Of a stretch of 48,340 nt of DNA, positions 8,435 to 17,705 are shown in pieces. Where the stretch lies: the NCBI RefSeq assembly GCF_002009015.1, contig NZ_LZDE01000329.1:1-48340 (forward strand), written 5' to 3'. The number at the start of each line of letters is the position of its first letter. Within the stretch, counting starts at the first letter, position 1. Below the pieces are notes generated by a model. That model searched no databases and was not told the DNA's origin. It saw only the letters and a list, made by a program, of their open reading frames with translations. The position numbers and the translations under genes were made by a program. The stretch is from Microbulbifer mangrovi (GTDB lineage: Bacteria > Pseudomonadota > Gammaproteobacteria > Pseudomonadales > Cellvibrionaceae).

Positions 8435-10639
8435 ATGCCGTTATTTGATCACCCCGAACTGAAAGTTCAGAAAGATCGCAAGGTATGCCGCAACACGGAT
8501 ACCCGCATCGCCAAGTACTCTCGCAGGGGTATGCTTTTCTCGGTGGTGGCGTTTGCCATCGCTGTTGCCATTGGTGAGCTTCGCACCATTGCGCCGAAAC
8601 TGGTGCTGGTGCTGGCCATCGTGCTGGTGCTGGTAACCCTGATTCGCGGCTACTATGTGTTCCGGTTCGGCCATATCTACGCTACCGGTCCCAAGCGCTG
8701 GCGACATCGCTATTTTCTTGCATCCACCATCGGCGCTGTCTGGTGGGGTGTGATTCTGCTCAGTCACGTATTCCTTCTCGGGTTTTCGCCCGCGACCCAG
8801 TTCTTGTGGCTATACACCGTAGTGTTTTGCGCCAGTGTTGCCTCGGTATTCTCTCCCTACCATCGCTTCCTCACCTGGTTTCTCGCTGGTTCGCTGGTGC
8901 CTGCGGCCCTGCAGGGGTTCCTGACCGCGGATATTCTCGGCGCGATATACGGGGCACTGACGCTGGCATTTGTCTGGTTGATGGCGCACCAGGCGCGTCG
9001 GGAATCAGAAAACTATTGGGACCGGGTGGCGGCAATGCAGGCGTTGCAGCAAAAGGCGAGCAATCTCGCGGCAGCCCGCAAGCACTCCGAGGCAGCGGTA
9101 GAAGTCACCAATGAATTTCTCGCCAATGTGGGGCAGGAGTTCCGCAGCCAGTTGTCCGATTCTCTTGGCGCCCTGGCGTTGCTGGATGGCGACCGGTTAT
9201 CTGCGCGCCAGCGGGAGTGGGTACGGTTGGCGAAAAACTCCAACAACCAGCAGCTGAAGCTGGTCGACAACGTGGGCATGTTTACCCGCGTTGCGCGCAA
9301 GGACATCCATCTGCGACAGGCGCCATTCAATCTCGTACGTACGATGGAGAAAGCATTCAAGTTCGCGGCACGCTCGGCACAGCGGCAGCGCCTGGAGTTT
9401 AACTTCCAGATCAGTGAAGACCTGCCGGTAATGGTGACTGGCGACAACCGCAAAACCGCCCAGTTGATTCGCAACCTGGTGGATTCCGCCACCGTGATCG
9501 CCCAGAGCGGTGAGCTCTGGGGAGAGGCATCTTTTGAACAGCTGACCACCGACGAGGGGCAGCTGACCCTGAAGCTGATCGATAATGGCCGCGGAGAGAT
9601 CCTGCCCGACGAATCCGAACTGTTCGGCGCCTTCTCGCGTATGGATACCACCCAGGTCACCACGGGGCTCGGTCTGAACATTGCGAAGGGACTGGCCGAG
9701 GCGATGGGCGGTTACCTGCAATTGCATTCGTCTGACGATGGCAACCGATACTTGGCAGTGGTGAAGTTTGCGATTGAGCCCAATCAGCGAATTTATCTGC
9801 AGGCGGATCGGCGACTGCAGGATGCCGAAGTGCTCCTGCTGCATCAGAAAGGCCTGTTTGTCAGCGGTATTGTGCAGATGCTCCAGTCTTTCGGCATGGA
9901 TGTGACCAGCAAGAACTGGGACGACGGCAGTACCGAGCCGATGGATCACCTGATGCAGGCAATGGATCGTGGCCAGCTGGTGGTTCTGGCGCCGGCTATG
10001 GGCGATGCGCGGATGCTGAGTGGCATCACTCAGGTTATTAGCTCATCGCAGTCTGCGCCGAAGAAGTTTCCGCTGCTGTGTATGGGGGGGTACGGCCATA
10101 AACTCGAGTTCACACCTCTGGCGGCCGCTGAGCCTGAAGCGCAATATCTCGCTCGGCCGGTAACGCGCAAGGAGTTTCACGATGCTGTGGTCCTGCGCCT
10201 GTTCGGCGGAAGTAAAAAAGCCAGCCGCCGGGTCGTATGTGCCAATGCCGAAGTCAACCGCAAGCGCAAGCTGTTGCTGATAGAAGAGTCCCGCCAGCAT
10301 CTCGGGGTTACCGAAGAGATGCTGCAGGCTCTGGGTTATCAGGTTGAGGTGGTGGCGGCAGTGGAGGATGCGCTGGCCCGCTTGCCGGACAACAATTACG
10401 ACCTGGTCCTGGTAGATTGCCAGCAGAACACGGCACACAGTGCGGAAATTATCGAGCAATTACGTCTGTGGGAGAATGAGTTTTCCCCCGATGACCGCCT
10501 GCCAATCGTTGCGCTTACCAGTACAACCGAAGAGCAATTTGAGGGGCGCTGCCTCGCCGCGGGCATGGACGACTATCTCACCAAACCCCTGAGTAAGGAC
10601 AGTCTTGCGGAGACGCTCGAACGCTGGCTCGGGGAATAA
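8435..10639 (+). CDS. Degenerate hybrid sensor histidine kinase / response regulator
   Basis: The 734-residue protein has the layout of a BarA/GacS-like hybrid kinase. There are six membrane helices (about 33-180), a linker helix, a dimerisation-type domain (about 222-285), an ATPase domain (about 335-450) and two receiver-like domains (about 463-590 and 610-732). Key residues are changed. The H-box, normally SHELR, reads GQEFR with Gln at 234, so the phospho-accepting histidine is absent; the second N-box Asn is Ser351. The G1 (DNGRG, Asp383) and G2 (GLGL, 411-414) boxes remain. The first receiver has lost its acidic pocket and phospho-Asp. The second keeps Glu617/Glu618, Asp661, Thr695 and Lys717. 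It cannot autophosphorylate in the usual way; it may be a pseudokinase acting as a scaffold or taking phosphate from another protein. Confidence 0.88.
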   Translation: MPLFDHPELKVQKDRKVCRNTDTRIAKYSRRGMLFSVVAFAIAVAIGELRTIAPKLVLVLAIVLVLVTLIRGYYVFRFGHIYATGPKRWRHRYFLASTIGAVWWGVILLSHVFLLGFSPATQFLWLYTVVFCASVASVFSPYHRFLTWFLAGSLVPAALQGFLTADILGAIYGALTLAFVWLMAHQARRESENYWDRVAAMQALQQKASNLAAARKHSEAAVEVTNEFLANVGQEFRSQLSDSLGALALLDGDRLSARQREWVRLAKNSNNQQLKLVDNVGMFTRVARKDIHLRQAPFNLVRTMEKAFKFAARSAQRQRLEFNFQISEDLPVMVTGDNRKTAQLIRNLVDSATVIAQSGELWGEASFEQLTTDEGQLTLKLIDNGRGEILPDESELFGAFSRMDTTQVTTGLGLNIAKGLAEAMGGYLQLHSSDDGNRYLAVVKFAIEPNQRIYLQADRRLQDAEVLLLHQKGLFVSGIVQMLQSFGMDVTSKNWDDGSTEPMDHLMQAMDRGQLVVLAPAMGDARMLSGITQVISSSQSAPKKFPLLCMGGYGHKLEFTPLAAAEPEAQYLARPVTRKEFHDAVVLRLFGGSKKASRRVVCANAEVNRKRKLLLIEESRQHLGVTEEMLQALGYQVEVVAAVEDALARLPDNNYDLVLVDCQQNTAHSAEIIEQLRLWENEFSPDDRLPIVALTSTTEEQFEGRCLAAGMDDYLTKPLSKDSLAETLERWLGE

Positions 10640-10670
10640 AAAAAGGCCTGTCATTGCGACAGGCCTTTTT
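10640..10670 (+). terminator. Strong, probably bidirectional rho-independent terminator
   Basis: A perfect 13-bp stem, AAAAAGGCCTGTC (10640-10652) and GACAGGCCTTTTT (10658-10670), with a 5-base loop begins at the stop codon of the kinase-like gene. The A tract on one side and T tract on the other allow it to work for both the plus-strand kinase gene and the convergent minus-strand arsH. Confidence 0.93.
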
Positions 10671-10797
10671 CGTTTTCGCGGATCAGAATCTGTATTTCAG
10701 CCCCGCTTTCGCTCGTCAGGTGGGTGGTATCTGGCGCTGGAGAAACTCCCGGCGCTAACCCGCTTTCAACCAGACGCTGCCAGATTCCAACGCCGGA

Positions 10798-11532
10798 TTA
10801 CATGGAGCGTTGATCGATCCTCTTGCGAAATTCTTCGCTGGTTTCCTTGCGTTCGGAGTAGCGATCGGTGAAGTAATCCCGCTTGTCCTTCAGCAGATAA
10901 GTAAATTTCATCAGCTCTTCCATCACATCCACGATGCGATCGTAGTAAGACGAGGGTTTCATCCGGTCATCATCATCAAATTCCAGCCAGGCCTTGGCCA
11001 CCGAGGACTGGTTTGGAATGGTGACCATGCGCATCCAGCGCCCCAGAATTCGCATCTGATTTACCGCATTGAAAGACTGTGAGCCTCCGCAGACCTGCAT
11101 CACTGCCAGTGTCTTTCCCTGGGTTGGGCGAACACCCTCAAGGGCGAGGGGAATCCAGTCAATCTGCGCTTTCATGATCCCGGTCATGGCGCCGTGCCGC
11201 TCCGGGGAGGACCACACCATACCGTCACACCAGGTGGCGAGGTCGCGCAACTCCTGGACCTTGGGGTGCGTCGCATCTGCATCATCCGGCAGGGGTAGCC
11301 CGGACGGATTGAAAATCCGGGTCTCGGCACCGAGGGCTTCGAGGATCCGCTGCGCTTCCTGGGCTGCCAGGCGGCTGAACGATCGTTTGCGTAGTGATCC
11401 GTACAGCAACAGGATTTTCGGACGTTCATTGGCGATCGGCGCCTGCAATTGCGCGAGGTCCGTGGCCTGAAAACATTCCGCTTCCATATTGGGCATGTGC
11501 TCAGTGTTAGGGGGTAGATCTTGAGATTTCAT
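10798..11532 (-). CDS. arsH: ArsH, NADPH-dependent FMN reductase of arsenic resistance
   Basis: ArsH is a flavodoxin-fold FMN enzyme; known members oxidise methylated or organic trivalent arsenicals. The FMN phosphate loop [11 protein letters not shown] lies near residue 44, and [20 protein letters not shown] is the conserved ArsH segment that follows. The C-terminal region, rich in acidic and basic residues ([17 protein letters not shown]), is typical. The 244-residue length fits. It is the last gene of the arsR-arsC-acr3-arsH operon; its start overlaps the acr3 stop by 4 bp, so translation is coupled. Confidence 0.95.
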   Translation of the reverse strand: MKSQDLPPNTEHMPNMEAECFQATDLAQLQAPIANERPKILLLYGSLRKRSFSRLAAQEAQRILEALGAETRIFNPSGLPLPDDADATHPKVQELRDLATWCDGMVWSSPERHGAMTGIMKAQIDWIPLALEGVRPTQGKTLAVMQVCGGSQSFNAVNQMRILGRWMRMVTIPNQSSVAKAWLEFDDDDRMKPSSYYDRIVDVMEELMKFTYLLKDKRDYFTDRYSERKETSEEFRKRIDQRSM

Positions 11533-12554
11533 GACACGGCTCCAAACCAGTGACGGGTTCTGTTGGCAAACGCCACCAGCGACAACATAACGGGAACTTC
11601 CACGAGGACACCGACCACCGTGGCCAGTGCGGCACCGGAATGCAGGCCAAACACGGAAATGGCTACCGCCACTGCCAGTTCAAAGAAATTGGATGTACCG
11701 ATCATGCACGCGGGGGCTGCGATGTTGTGTGGAAGCTTCATGCTGCGCGCCGCAGCATAGCTGATGGCAAATATGCCATAGGTTTGGATCAGCAGGGGGA
11801 TGGCGATCAACAGGATGGCGAGCGGATTCTCGATAATGGTTTGCGCCTGGAATCCGAACAGCAGGATGACCGTAGCCAGCAGACCGGCGATGGAAATTGG
11901 CTTCACCCGGTCGAGAAAACTATTCAGCCGGCTATGGTCATTGGCGGAATCGAGTTTGCGACGGGTGAGGATTCCGGCAATCAGCGGTAATAGCACATAC
12001 AGAATGACTGAGAGAATCAGGGTTTCCCAGGGAACCGTGATATTGCTGACACCGAGTAACAGCGCCGCAATGGGGGCAAATGCGAAGATCATGATGACGT
12101 CGTTCACGGACACCTGAACCAGGGTGTAGTTCGCATCGCCACGGGTGAGCTGGCTCCACACGAACACCATAGCGGTGCACGGAGCAACGCCGAGTAAAAT
12201 CATACCGGCGATATATTCGGACGCGGTCTGGGGGTCGACAAGATCGGCGAAAATTACACGGAAGAACAGCCAGCCCAGGGCGGCCATGGTAAATGGCTTT
12301 ATCAGCCAGTTGACCACCAGGGTCAGGGCGAGGCCTTTTGGCTTGTCGCCAACATGACGGATGGAAGAGAAGTCCACTTGCACCATCATGGGGTAGATCA
12401 TCACCCAGATAAACACTGCTACCGGCAGATTGACGTGGGCAATCTCCATGGCGGCAATTGCCTGGAAGAGGTCCGGCGCAAAATTACCGAGGAACAGCCC
12501 GGCGAGAATACACAGGCCAACCCAGACAGAGAGGTATCGTTCAAAAATGCCCAT
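11529..12554 (-). CDS. acr3: Arsenite efflux permease, Acr3 family
   Basis: Acr3 is an inner-membrane carrier that extrudes arsenite using the proton gradient. The 341-residue protein has about ten hydrophobic helices. The [13 protein letters not shown] segment carries the conserved membrane cysteine needed for transport, and [11 protein letters not shown] follows, both family hallmarks. The sequence is unlike ArsB antiporters. The ATG has a clear ribosome site (AGAGGAAAAG, five bases upstream). It lies 2 bp after arsC and overlaps arsH by 4 bp. Confidence 0.95.
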   Translation of the reverse strand: MGIFERYLSVWVGLCILAGLFLGNFAPDLFQAIAAMEIAHVNLPVAVFIWVMIYPMMVQVDFSSIRHVGDKPKGLALTLVVNWLIKPFTMAALGWLFFRVIFADLVDPQTASEYIAGMILLGVAPCTAMVFVWSQLTRGDANYTLVQVSVNDVIMIFAFAPIAALLLGVSNITVPWETLILSVILYVLLPLIAGILTRRKLDSANDHSRLNSFLDRVKPISIAGLLATVILLFGFQAQTIIENPLAILLIAIPLLIQTYGIFAISYAAARSMKLPHNIAAPACMIGTSNFFELAVAVAISVFGLHSGAALATVVGVLVEVPVMLSLVAFANRTRHWFGAVS

Positions 12555-12556
12555 GT

Positions 12557-13033
12557 TTACTTTTCCTCTGTCGCCAATTTGGTGAGGGCGTCCTGCAGTG
12601 CGCTGCCACGCAGGCCATCGAGCTGAAGCTCAAGCATATTGCTTACCCGCTTCTGGATGATTGCTATGGTGTGGTTGAACGCCGCAGCCTTTTCCTCGTC
12701 ACTACCTTCCAGCTTTGACGGATCCGCCAGTCCCCAGTGCACCTTGATGGTGTCATCCAGCCAGATTGGGCAGGCTTCGCCCGCAGCGCTGTCGCACACG
12801 GTAACCACGACGTCGGGCTGCCAGCTATCCAGGTTGTCCCAGGACTTGCTGTGCAGGCCGCCAATGGCGATCCCCTGGGCTTCCAGATACTTCAGTGACA
12901 GGGGATGAACGACACCGGAAGGCTGGCTACCCGCACTGCGCGCTTCCAGGCGTCCTTCACCAAACTGATTGGTAATGGCTTCACTCAGGATGCTACGGCA
13001 GCGATTGTGAGTGCAGATGTACAGTAACTTCAT
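12557..13033 (-). CDS. arsC: Arsenate reductase ArsC, low-molecular-weight phosphatase type
   Basis: This enzyme reduces arsenate to arsenite, the form exported by Acr3. The N-terminal active-site loop is CTHNRCRS (Cys7, Arg13, the CX5R signature of LMW protein tyrosine phosphatases). The redox region is [13 protein letters not shown] with two cysteines about eight residues apart, matching thioredoxin-type ArsC. It ends with the [12 protein letters not shown] segment and an amphipathic helix. The 158-residue length is slightly longer than the Gram-positive type. A good ribosome site (AAGGAATTCC) precedes the ATG. Confidence 0.94.
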   Translation of the reverse strand: MKLLYICTHNRCRSILSEAITNQFGEGRLEARSAGSQPSGVVHPLSLKYLEAQGIAIGGLHSKSWDNLDSWQPDVVVTVCDSAAGEACPIWLDDTIKVHWGLADPSKLEGSDEEKAAAFNHTIAIIQKRVSNMLELQLDGLRGSALQDALTKLATEEK

Positions 13034-13068
13034 GGAATTCCTTTTGTTTTACAGGGTTTCCGCTGTGG

Positions 13069-13413
13069 TCACCCGCATTGGCCCTGTCGGGCCGGGCGGG
13101 ATTGCATCTGGGTAAGGGCTTTTGCGTTTTCCGCGATAAAGTCCGAATTGGATTTGAGCGTGGTCTGGAGCACCTGAATGACCCAGGCGGGGAGGGCGCT
13201 GCTCAGGCTGTAGAAAACCCATTGTCCCTGGCGTCGATCACTCAGCAATCCGCACTGGCGCAGCTGCGCAAGATGTCTCGAGATCTTGGGCTGGCTCTGA
13301 TCCAGTGCTGCCATGAGTTCGCACACACAGAGCTCTCCCTCGCGGGTGATCAGCAGAAGGCTCCGCAGGCGAATATCATCCGCCAGGCATTTGTAAAAAT
13401 TCACGGGGTTCAT
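13069..13413 (-). CDS. arsR: Arsenic-responsive repressor ArsR
   Basis: ArsR is a winged-helix dimeric repressor released from its operator by arsenite. The metal-site motif ELCVCEL (Cys29, Cys31) lies in the helix before the recognition helix region SQPKISRHLAQLRQCGLL. The start MNPVNFYKCLADDIRLR is the usual ArsR N-terminus; an in-frame ATG 45 bases upstream gives an unlikely extension. The 114-residue length is normal. As first gene of the ars operon it should control itself and the three following genes. Confidence 0.95.
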   Translation of the reverse strand: MNPVNFYKCLADDIRLRSLLLITREGELCVCELMAALDQSQPKISRHLAQLRQCGLLSDRRQGQWVFYSLSSALPAWVIQVLQTTLKSNSDFIAENAKALTQMQSRPARQGQCG

Positions 13414-13457
13414 GAACAGGCTCCACACGATGTGCGCGAAGCATATTCGATCATCCA

Positions 13458-13481
13458 CATATATGGAATACCGAATATATG
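13458..13481 (-). promoter_or_regulatory. Candidate ArsR operator
   Basis: An inverted repeat CATATAT-N10-ATATATG spans 13458-13481, 44 bp upstream of the arsR start. Its AT-rich character in a GC-rich setting suggests overlap with the promoter. The position fits autorepression by ArsR. The link is inference; no footprint is available. Confidence 0.45.
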
Positions 13482-13634
13482 AATTTGCAGATGTAGCCGG
13501 GCACAGCGCACGGTCGCTGTAGCATGTGGGGGCGGAAGGATAAGCGGCGAGGTCGCGGCCGGGACAGAAGCGAAAGGTTCAGGCCGGTGATGGAGCAGCG
13601 TCCACCACCGGTAATCAGGTTATCGGACGGCGGT

Positions 13635-14450
13635 TTAGAGTTTGAATTCGGCCCACACCGGCGCGTGATCCGAAGGGCGCTCCATACCCCGGATATCGTA
13701 GTCAATTCCGGTATCGACACACTTGTCGGCGAGGGACTGGCTGGCAAGGATCAGGTCAATACGCAGGCCGCGCCGCGGCTCGCGGTCGAATCCGCGACTG
13801 CGGTAGTCAAACCAGCTGAACAGGTCATTGGTCTCAGGGTTCTGCGCGCGGAAGGTGTCGACAAGACCCCAGCCCTGCAGCTTCTCAAGCCATTCCCGCT
13901 CTTCGGGCAGGAAGCTGCACTTGCCGTCCCGCAGCCAGCGTTTGCGGTTGGGTTCGCCGATACCGATATCGAGGTCGGTAGGGGAAATATTCATATCGCC
14001 GATCACCAGAACAGGCGCGTTACTGTCGCACTCTTGGTTCAGGTAGGTGTCCAGGTCTGCGTAGTATTTCTGCTTGGCCGGGAACTTGATCGGATGTTCG
14101 CGGTTTTCACCCTGCGGAAAGTAGCCATTGATGACCGTCAGCGGCTGGTCTGCGCCAATATCGAACTGGCCCGCAACCAGACGACGCTGGGCATCTTCCG
14201 CATCCGTTGGGAAGCCATATTGCTTTTTGATAAACGGGTAGCGGGAGAGCAGGGCGACGCCGTAGTGGGTCTTCTGGCCAAAGTAAATTACCTCGTAGCC
14301 GAGGTCGCGGATAACATCGACGGGAAAGTCTTCGTCGGTAACCTTGGTTTCCTGCAGGCCAATAATGTCGGGCGCCTGGCTTTCTACCAGTGCTTCCATC
14401 TGATGCAGCCGCGCACGGATGCTGTTGACGTTGAACGATACGACTTTCAT
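13635..14450 (-). CDS. xthA: Exodeoxyribonuclease III (AP endonuclease XthA)
   Basis: XthA removes damaged 3' ends and cuts at abasic sites in base excision repair. The start [15 protein letters not shown] is at 14450 with a strong ribosome site (GGGGGAGGAAAA); the frame extends 24 codons further but without support. Catalytic motifs are intact: GLQETKV (Glu34), [13 protein letters not shown] (Asp and Asn around 150) and the terminal SDHAPV (Asp-His pair near 259). The 271-residue length is typical. It lies upstream of arsR on the same strand, separated by 221 bp that contain the ars promoter, so it is probably a separate unit. Confidence 0.96.
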   Translation of the reverse strand: MKVVSFNVNSIRARLHQMEALVESQAPDIIGLQETKVTDEDFPVDVIRDLGYEVIYFGQKTHYGVALLSRYPFIKKQYGFPTDAEDAQRRLVAGQFDIGADQPLTVINGYFPQGENREHPIKFPAKQKYYADLDTYLNQECDSNAPVLVIGDMNISPTDLDIGIGEPNRKRWLRDGKCSFLPEEREWLEKLQGWGLVDTFRAQNPETNDLFSWFDYRSRGFDREPRRGLRIDLILASQSLADKCVDTGIDYDIRGMERPSDHAPVWAEFKL

Positions 14451-14481
14451 TTTTCCTCCCCCGGAATTCATAAAAACCAAA

Positions 14482-14507
14482 GCCCGGTATTCGCAAGAAT
14501 ACCGGGC
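14482..14507 (-). terminator. Terminator downstream of prc
   Basis: A perfect 11-bp stem, GCCCGGTATTC (14482-14492) and GAATACCGGGC (14497-14507), closes a GCAA loop. Read on the minus strand it is followed by TTTGGTTTTTA, so it should end prc transcription before xthA. Confidence 0.88.
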
Positions 14508-14575
14508 CAGGTGTGCAATCAATTGTGGGCCGGCATGTAATCCGGCCAGGTTGTCTATTTACTCAGCGCAATCTC

Positions 14576-16678
14576 TCAGTCGAAATTGGCAACTTGCGGC
14601 GAGCTAGCGTGCTTTTTTAGGCCGATAAAGTCCGCCATGATGTAGCCCGCTTCATTCAATACCGGATCATCTTCCAGAGTGATCTCAACCGGGCCGCCTA
14701 CCGGCTCGGTGTCTTCGGATTCGCTTTTCTCCATGGCTTCGAAGCTCTCGTAGGGCTCGAGCCCTTTCGCTGCACGACGCTTGTTTTCCATGGTGAGCAA
14801 CTCCTGGTTCATCTCCTCCCGCTCCTGGATGCGCGCTTCCTCGTTAAGGGAAACACTTTTGCGGTTTGCCCGTTCGGTCTGGTAGTCGAACTGTGCACGC
14901 AGGAACACGAAGTCGGGATCGACCTGAGTGCGCTTGTCGTGCTTGCGGGTCAGGTCTGGAACCATTTCCTTCAGGTTGAAGTACTTGGCGTGACGCACAG
15001 CGTGGATGCGATCCCACGGCAGGGCAGTATCGTACGCGCTCTCACCCACGCTTTCGCTGTCGATCAGCTGCGGCATGCTGATATCCGGGGATACGCCCGC
15101 ATGCTGGGTGCTGTCACCGGATACCCGATAGAACTTCGACTGGGTAATCTTGAGCTGACCCTCTTTCAGGGGCGCCATGGTCTGCACGGTGCCTTTACCG
15201 AAAGACTGGTTGCCCACGACCAGACCGCGATTGTAGTCCTGGATGGCGCCGGCAAAAATCTCCGATGCCGATGCGGACAGGCGATTGATCAGGACCATCA
15301 GTGGACCGCGGTACATGGCGCGTGAGCGCGAGCGGTTGTGACGGGAAATCTGCTCGTTGGCATGGCGGATCTGCACTACCGGGCCCTGGTCGATAAACAG
15401 GTCAGTGAGCATGGTGGCTTCTTGGAGGGAGCCGCCGCCGTTGTTGCGCAGGTCGAGGATAATGCCGTCCACGCCTTCTTTCTGCAGCTCGTCCAACAGG
15501 CGGGCTACATCGCGGGTGGTGCTCTTGTAGTTCGGATCGCGACGACGGTAGGCCTCGAAGTCGATGTAGAAGGTGGGCAGGTTGATCACCCCCACCTTGT
15601 AATTCTGTTCGCCATCAGAGAACTCAAAAATGGCTTTTTTGGCTGCCTGGTCTTCGAGCTTCACTTTGCTGCGCTTGATGGTGATCGTCCGATGGGTGCC
15701 GTCGCTGCCGGTGGGAATGGTTTCGAGGCGCACAAAGGTGCCGGCTGAGCCGCGGATCAGGTCAACCACGTCGTCGAGGCGCCAGCCTACGACATCCACC
15801 ATTTCACCGTCCTGGTCCTGGCCCACGGCTACGATCTTGTCGTTCGGCTTGATCTTGCCGGTGCGATCTGCCGGACCGCCGGCAACCAGGCGCGCAACCT
15901 TGGTGTATTCGTCTTCCATCTGCAACACGGCGCCAATGCCCTCCAGCGAGAGCGACATGCTCATGTTGAAGTTTTCCAGCGAGCGCGGTGACAGGTAGTT
16001 GCTGTGCGGATCGTACAGGCGGGTGAGGGAATTCATGTAGAGCTCGAATACATCGTCCGAATTCTGCTGGCCGAGACGTTTGAGCTGCCCCTTGTAACGG
16101 CGCTTCAGTAAGTCGGCGATCTCCTCGTCGGTCTTACCGGTCAGGCGCAGATTGAGCACGCTGGACTTGAGGCGTTTACGCCAGAGGTCGTCGGCCGCAC
16201 CGATGGACTGGGGCCAGTCGCTTTTCTCGCGGTCCAGCTCTAGCGACTCGTCCTTGGTGAAATCGAAGTTCGGCAGGCCGTTGTCCAGCTGGGACACGAT
16301 ATTGTTCAGGCGGTCGGATACGCGCAAGCGATAGCGGTTGTAGATTTCAAACCCGCGATCGACATTTCCGGCCTTGAGGTCGTCGTCCAGCTTAGTGCGC
16401 CATTGGCGGAACTCGCTGATGTCCGAAGACAGGAAATAGCTTTTGGTAGGATCCAGGCTGTCGATGTATTCATCCCACAGTCCGGTGGACATCTCGTCAC
16501 CCACCTTGAGCTTGTTGTAGTGCAGCATTTCGAGTTTGCTGACGATCTCGCGGGCGGTGCCACCCTGATCTTCGTGCGGTTTGAGATCTTCGACTTCTGC
16601 CAGTGAAACGGGCGAGGTCAGAACCAGGAAGGAAAAGGAAAGGCCGGAAATCAGTGCGGCTATTCGATTGCTAAGCAT
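14576..16678 (-). CDS. prc: Tail-specific periplasmic protease Prc (Tsp), S41 family
   Basis: Prc is a periplasmic Ser/Lys protease that degrades proteins with nonpolar C-termini and trims cell-wall enzymes. An N-terminal signal peptide (MLSNRIAALISGLSFSFLVL, cleavage probably after SLA) starts at 16678; a GTG 39 bases upstream is an alternative. A PDZ domain lies around residues 235-330 (GIGAVLQMEDEYTKV onwards). The catalytic S41 core has SASASEIFAGA (Ser) and SFGKGTVQT (Lys) spaced as in E. coli Tsp. The C-terminal alpha-helical region is complete. The length of 700 residues compares with 682 in E. coli. Confidence 0.95.
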   Translation of the reverse strand: MLSNRIAALISGLSFSFLVLTSPVSLAEVEDLKPHEDQGGTAREIVSKLEMLHYNKLKVGDEMSTGLWDEYIDSLDPTKSYFLSSDISEFRQWRTKLDDDLKAGNVDRGFEIYNRYRLRVSDRLNNIVSQLDNGLPNFDFTKDESLELDREKSDWPQSIGAADDLWRKRLKSSVLNLRLTGKTDEEIADLLKRRYKGQLKRLGQQNSDDVFELYMNSLTRLYDPHSNYLSPRSLENFNMSMSLSLEGIGAVLQMEDEYTKVARLVAGGPADRTGKIKPNDKIVAVGQDQDGEMVDVVGWRLDDVVDLIRGSAGTFVRLETIPTGSDGTHRTITIKRSKVKLEDQAAKKAIFEFSDGEQNYKVGVINLPTFYIDFEAYRRRDPNYKSTTRDVARLLDELQKEGVDGIILDLRNNGGGSLQEATMLTDLFIDQGPVVQIRHANEQISRHNRSRSRAMYRGPLMVLINRLSASASEIFAGAIQDYNRGLVVGNQSFGKGTVQTMAPLKEGQLKITQSKFYRVSGDSTQHAGVSPDISMPQLIDSESVGESAYDTALPWDRIHAVRHAKYFNLKEMVPDLTRKHDKRTQVDPDFVFLRAQFDYQTERANRKSVSLNEEARIQEREEMNQELLTMENKRRAAKGLEPYESFEAMEKSESEDTEPVGGPVEITLEDDPVLNEAGYIMADFIGLKKHASSPQVANFD

Positions 16679-17048
16679 AAGGAGTCTCTTTATACGTCCT
16701 ACTTCAAGGCGCCCCACTGCTAAGTAGGGCCGGAAGCGGTCTTCCGGAGCAGTGGCGACTTATAGCTTAGGACAAGTATAAAGGCTGAAAGCTCCGAAAG
16801 GCATGAATTGCTTCCTCATCGAGGCGAAAGGTGCCTTAACTGAGACAGCTTGGAGAAAGCTTTTCCCGCCATCAAGTGTTTCCGGGCAGGAAGTTGCACA
16901 AATTTTCGGCTGGACCCGGTTCACTCTGTTCAAATATCGCACATTCGACGGCGCGGATGGGCGGATTCGCCGGATTGAACCGCATCTGCGACGAGCTGCA
17001 CGATTATTCGGAGCCATATCGGTATCTTGGCTGTGAGGTGAATGCCCC
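16679..17048 (-). promoter_or_regulatory. prc upstream region with a long bulged hairpin
   Basis: This 370-bp gap separates prc from the tetR stop; both are on the minus strand. It should hold the prc promoter and leader. At 16714-16755 there is a 15-bp stem: CCACTGCT pairs with AGCAGTGG and, inside it, CCGGAAG pairs with CTTCCGG around a CGGT loop, with one 8-base bulge. In the minus-strand transcript it would lie 36 bases before the prc start. There is no U tract, so it is not a typical terminator; an RNA element controlling prc is possible. I see no credible gene here. Confidence 0.45.
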
Positions 17049-17705
17049 TTAGATATTGAACGTAGCCGGCGTCGTGGTTTTGCGCAGGTGTTGCGAAGAT
17101 TTAAGCATCTCGAGCATCGCAGGTATCTGCTTTTCACCGACCGCGAGCAGGTTGTACGCATCCGGGTTCATCAGCCAGTCCTGCAGCAGGCCCAGCACGC
17201 CAGCGTGAAGAATCGGCACCGCCATTTCAATGTCGAGGTCTTCTGGTAGCTGGCCTACCGCCACTGCGGTGGTCACGAGGCTTCGCAGGCGCCGGGTTCC
17301 TTCTTCGTGCCCTTCGGAGCAGCGCTGGTGGATCTCGCCATTTTCCGCAACCCACTCACAGCGCAAAAGAATGATGGAGAAGATTCTCCGCCACTGCTCA
17401 TTGAGCATCACTTCCCGGTACATATACAGCCAGCGGTTGGTCAGCTCACCGAGAGGGTCTTTGCAGCCTTCCATTGGCGCCTGACAGAGGGATTCATCGG
17501 GCAGCTGGATGCGGTCGGCGAGGGCGCTGAACAGGTCGGCCTTGTTCTGGAAGTGACCATATACCGCCCCTCGGGTCACACCTGCCAGCTCGGCTACTTC
17601 GGTAAGCGAAGGACGAGAAACACCGCGGCGGTCGAAAACGTCGATAGCCGCGTCGAGTATGCGTTCGCGGGTCTCCAGTGCATCTTCTTTTCTGCGTTTC
17701 GCCAT
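17049..17705 (-). CDS. TetR/AcrR-family repressor of the adjacent RND pump
   Basis: This is a 218-residue TetR-family regulator. The N-terminal HTH is typical of AcrR, TtgR and MexR-like pump repressors: TRERILDAAIDVFDRRGV, then LTEVAELAGVTRGAVYGHF and QNKADLF. The remaining about 155 residues form the helical ligand-binding and dimer domain. It is divergent from acrAB across 334 bp containing inverted repeats, so control of the pump and of itself is likely. Ligands cannot be read from the sequence. Confidence 0.9.
   Translation of the reverse strand: MAKRRKEDALETRERILDAAIDVFDRRGVSRPSLTEVAELAGVTRGAVYGHFQNKADLFSALADRIQLPDESLCQAPMEGCKDPLGELTNRWLYMYREVMLNEQWRRIFSIILLRCEWVAENGEIHQRCSEGHEEGTRRLRSLVTTAVAVGQLPEDLDIEMAVPILHAGVLGLLQDWLMNPDAYNLLAVGEKQIPAMLEMLKSSQHLRKTTTPATFNI

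Noticed and set aside
13585-13620. Hairpin (CCGGTGATGGA / TCCACCACCGG) after xthA as a terminator
   Set aside because: One mismatch and no T tract on the minus strand; it could be chance in GC-rich DNA.
16803-17036. 77-codon open frame on the plus strand between prc and tetR
   Set aside because: It has no ribosome site and lies antisense in the prc promoter region; its product has no recognisable pattern.
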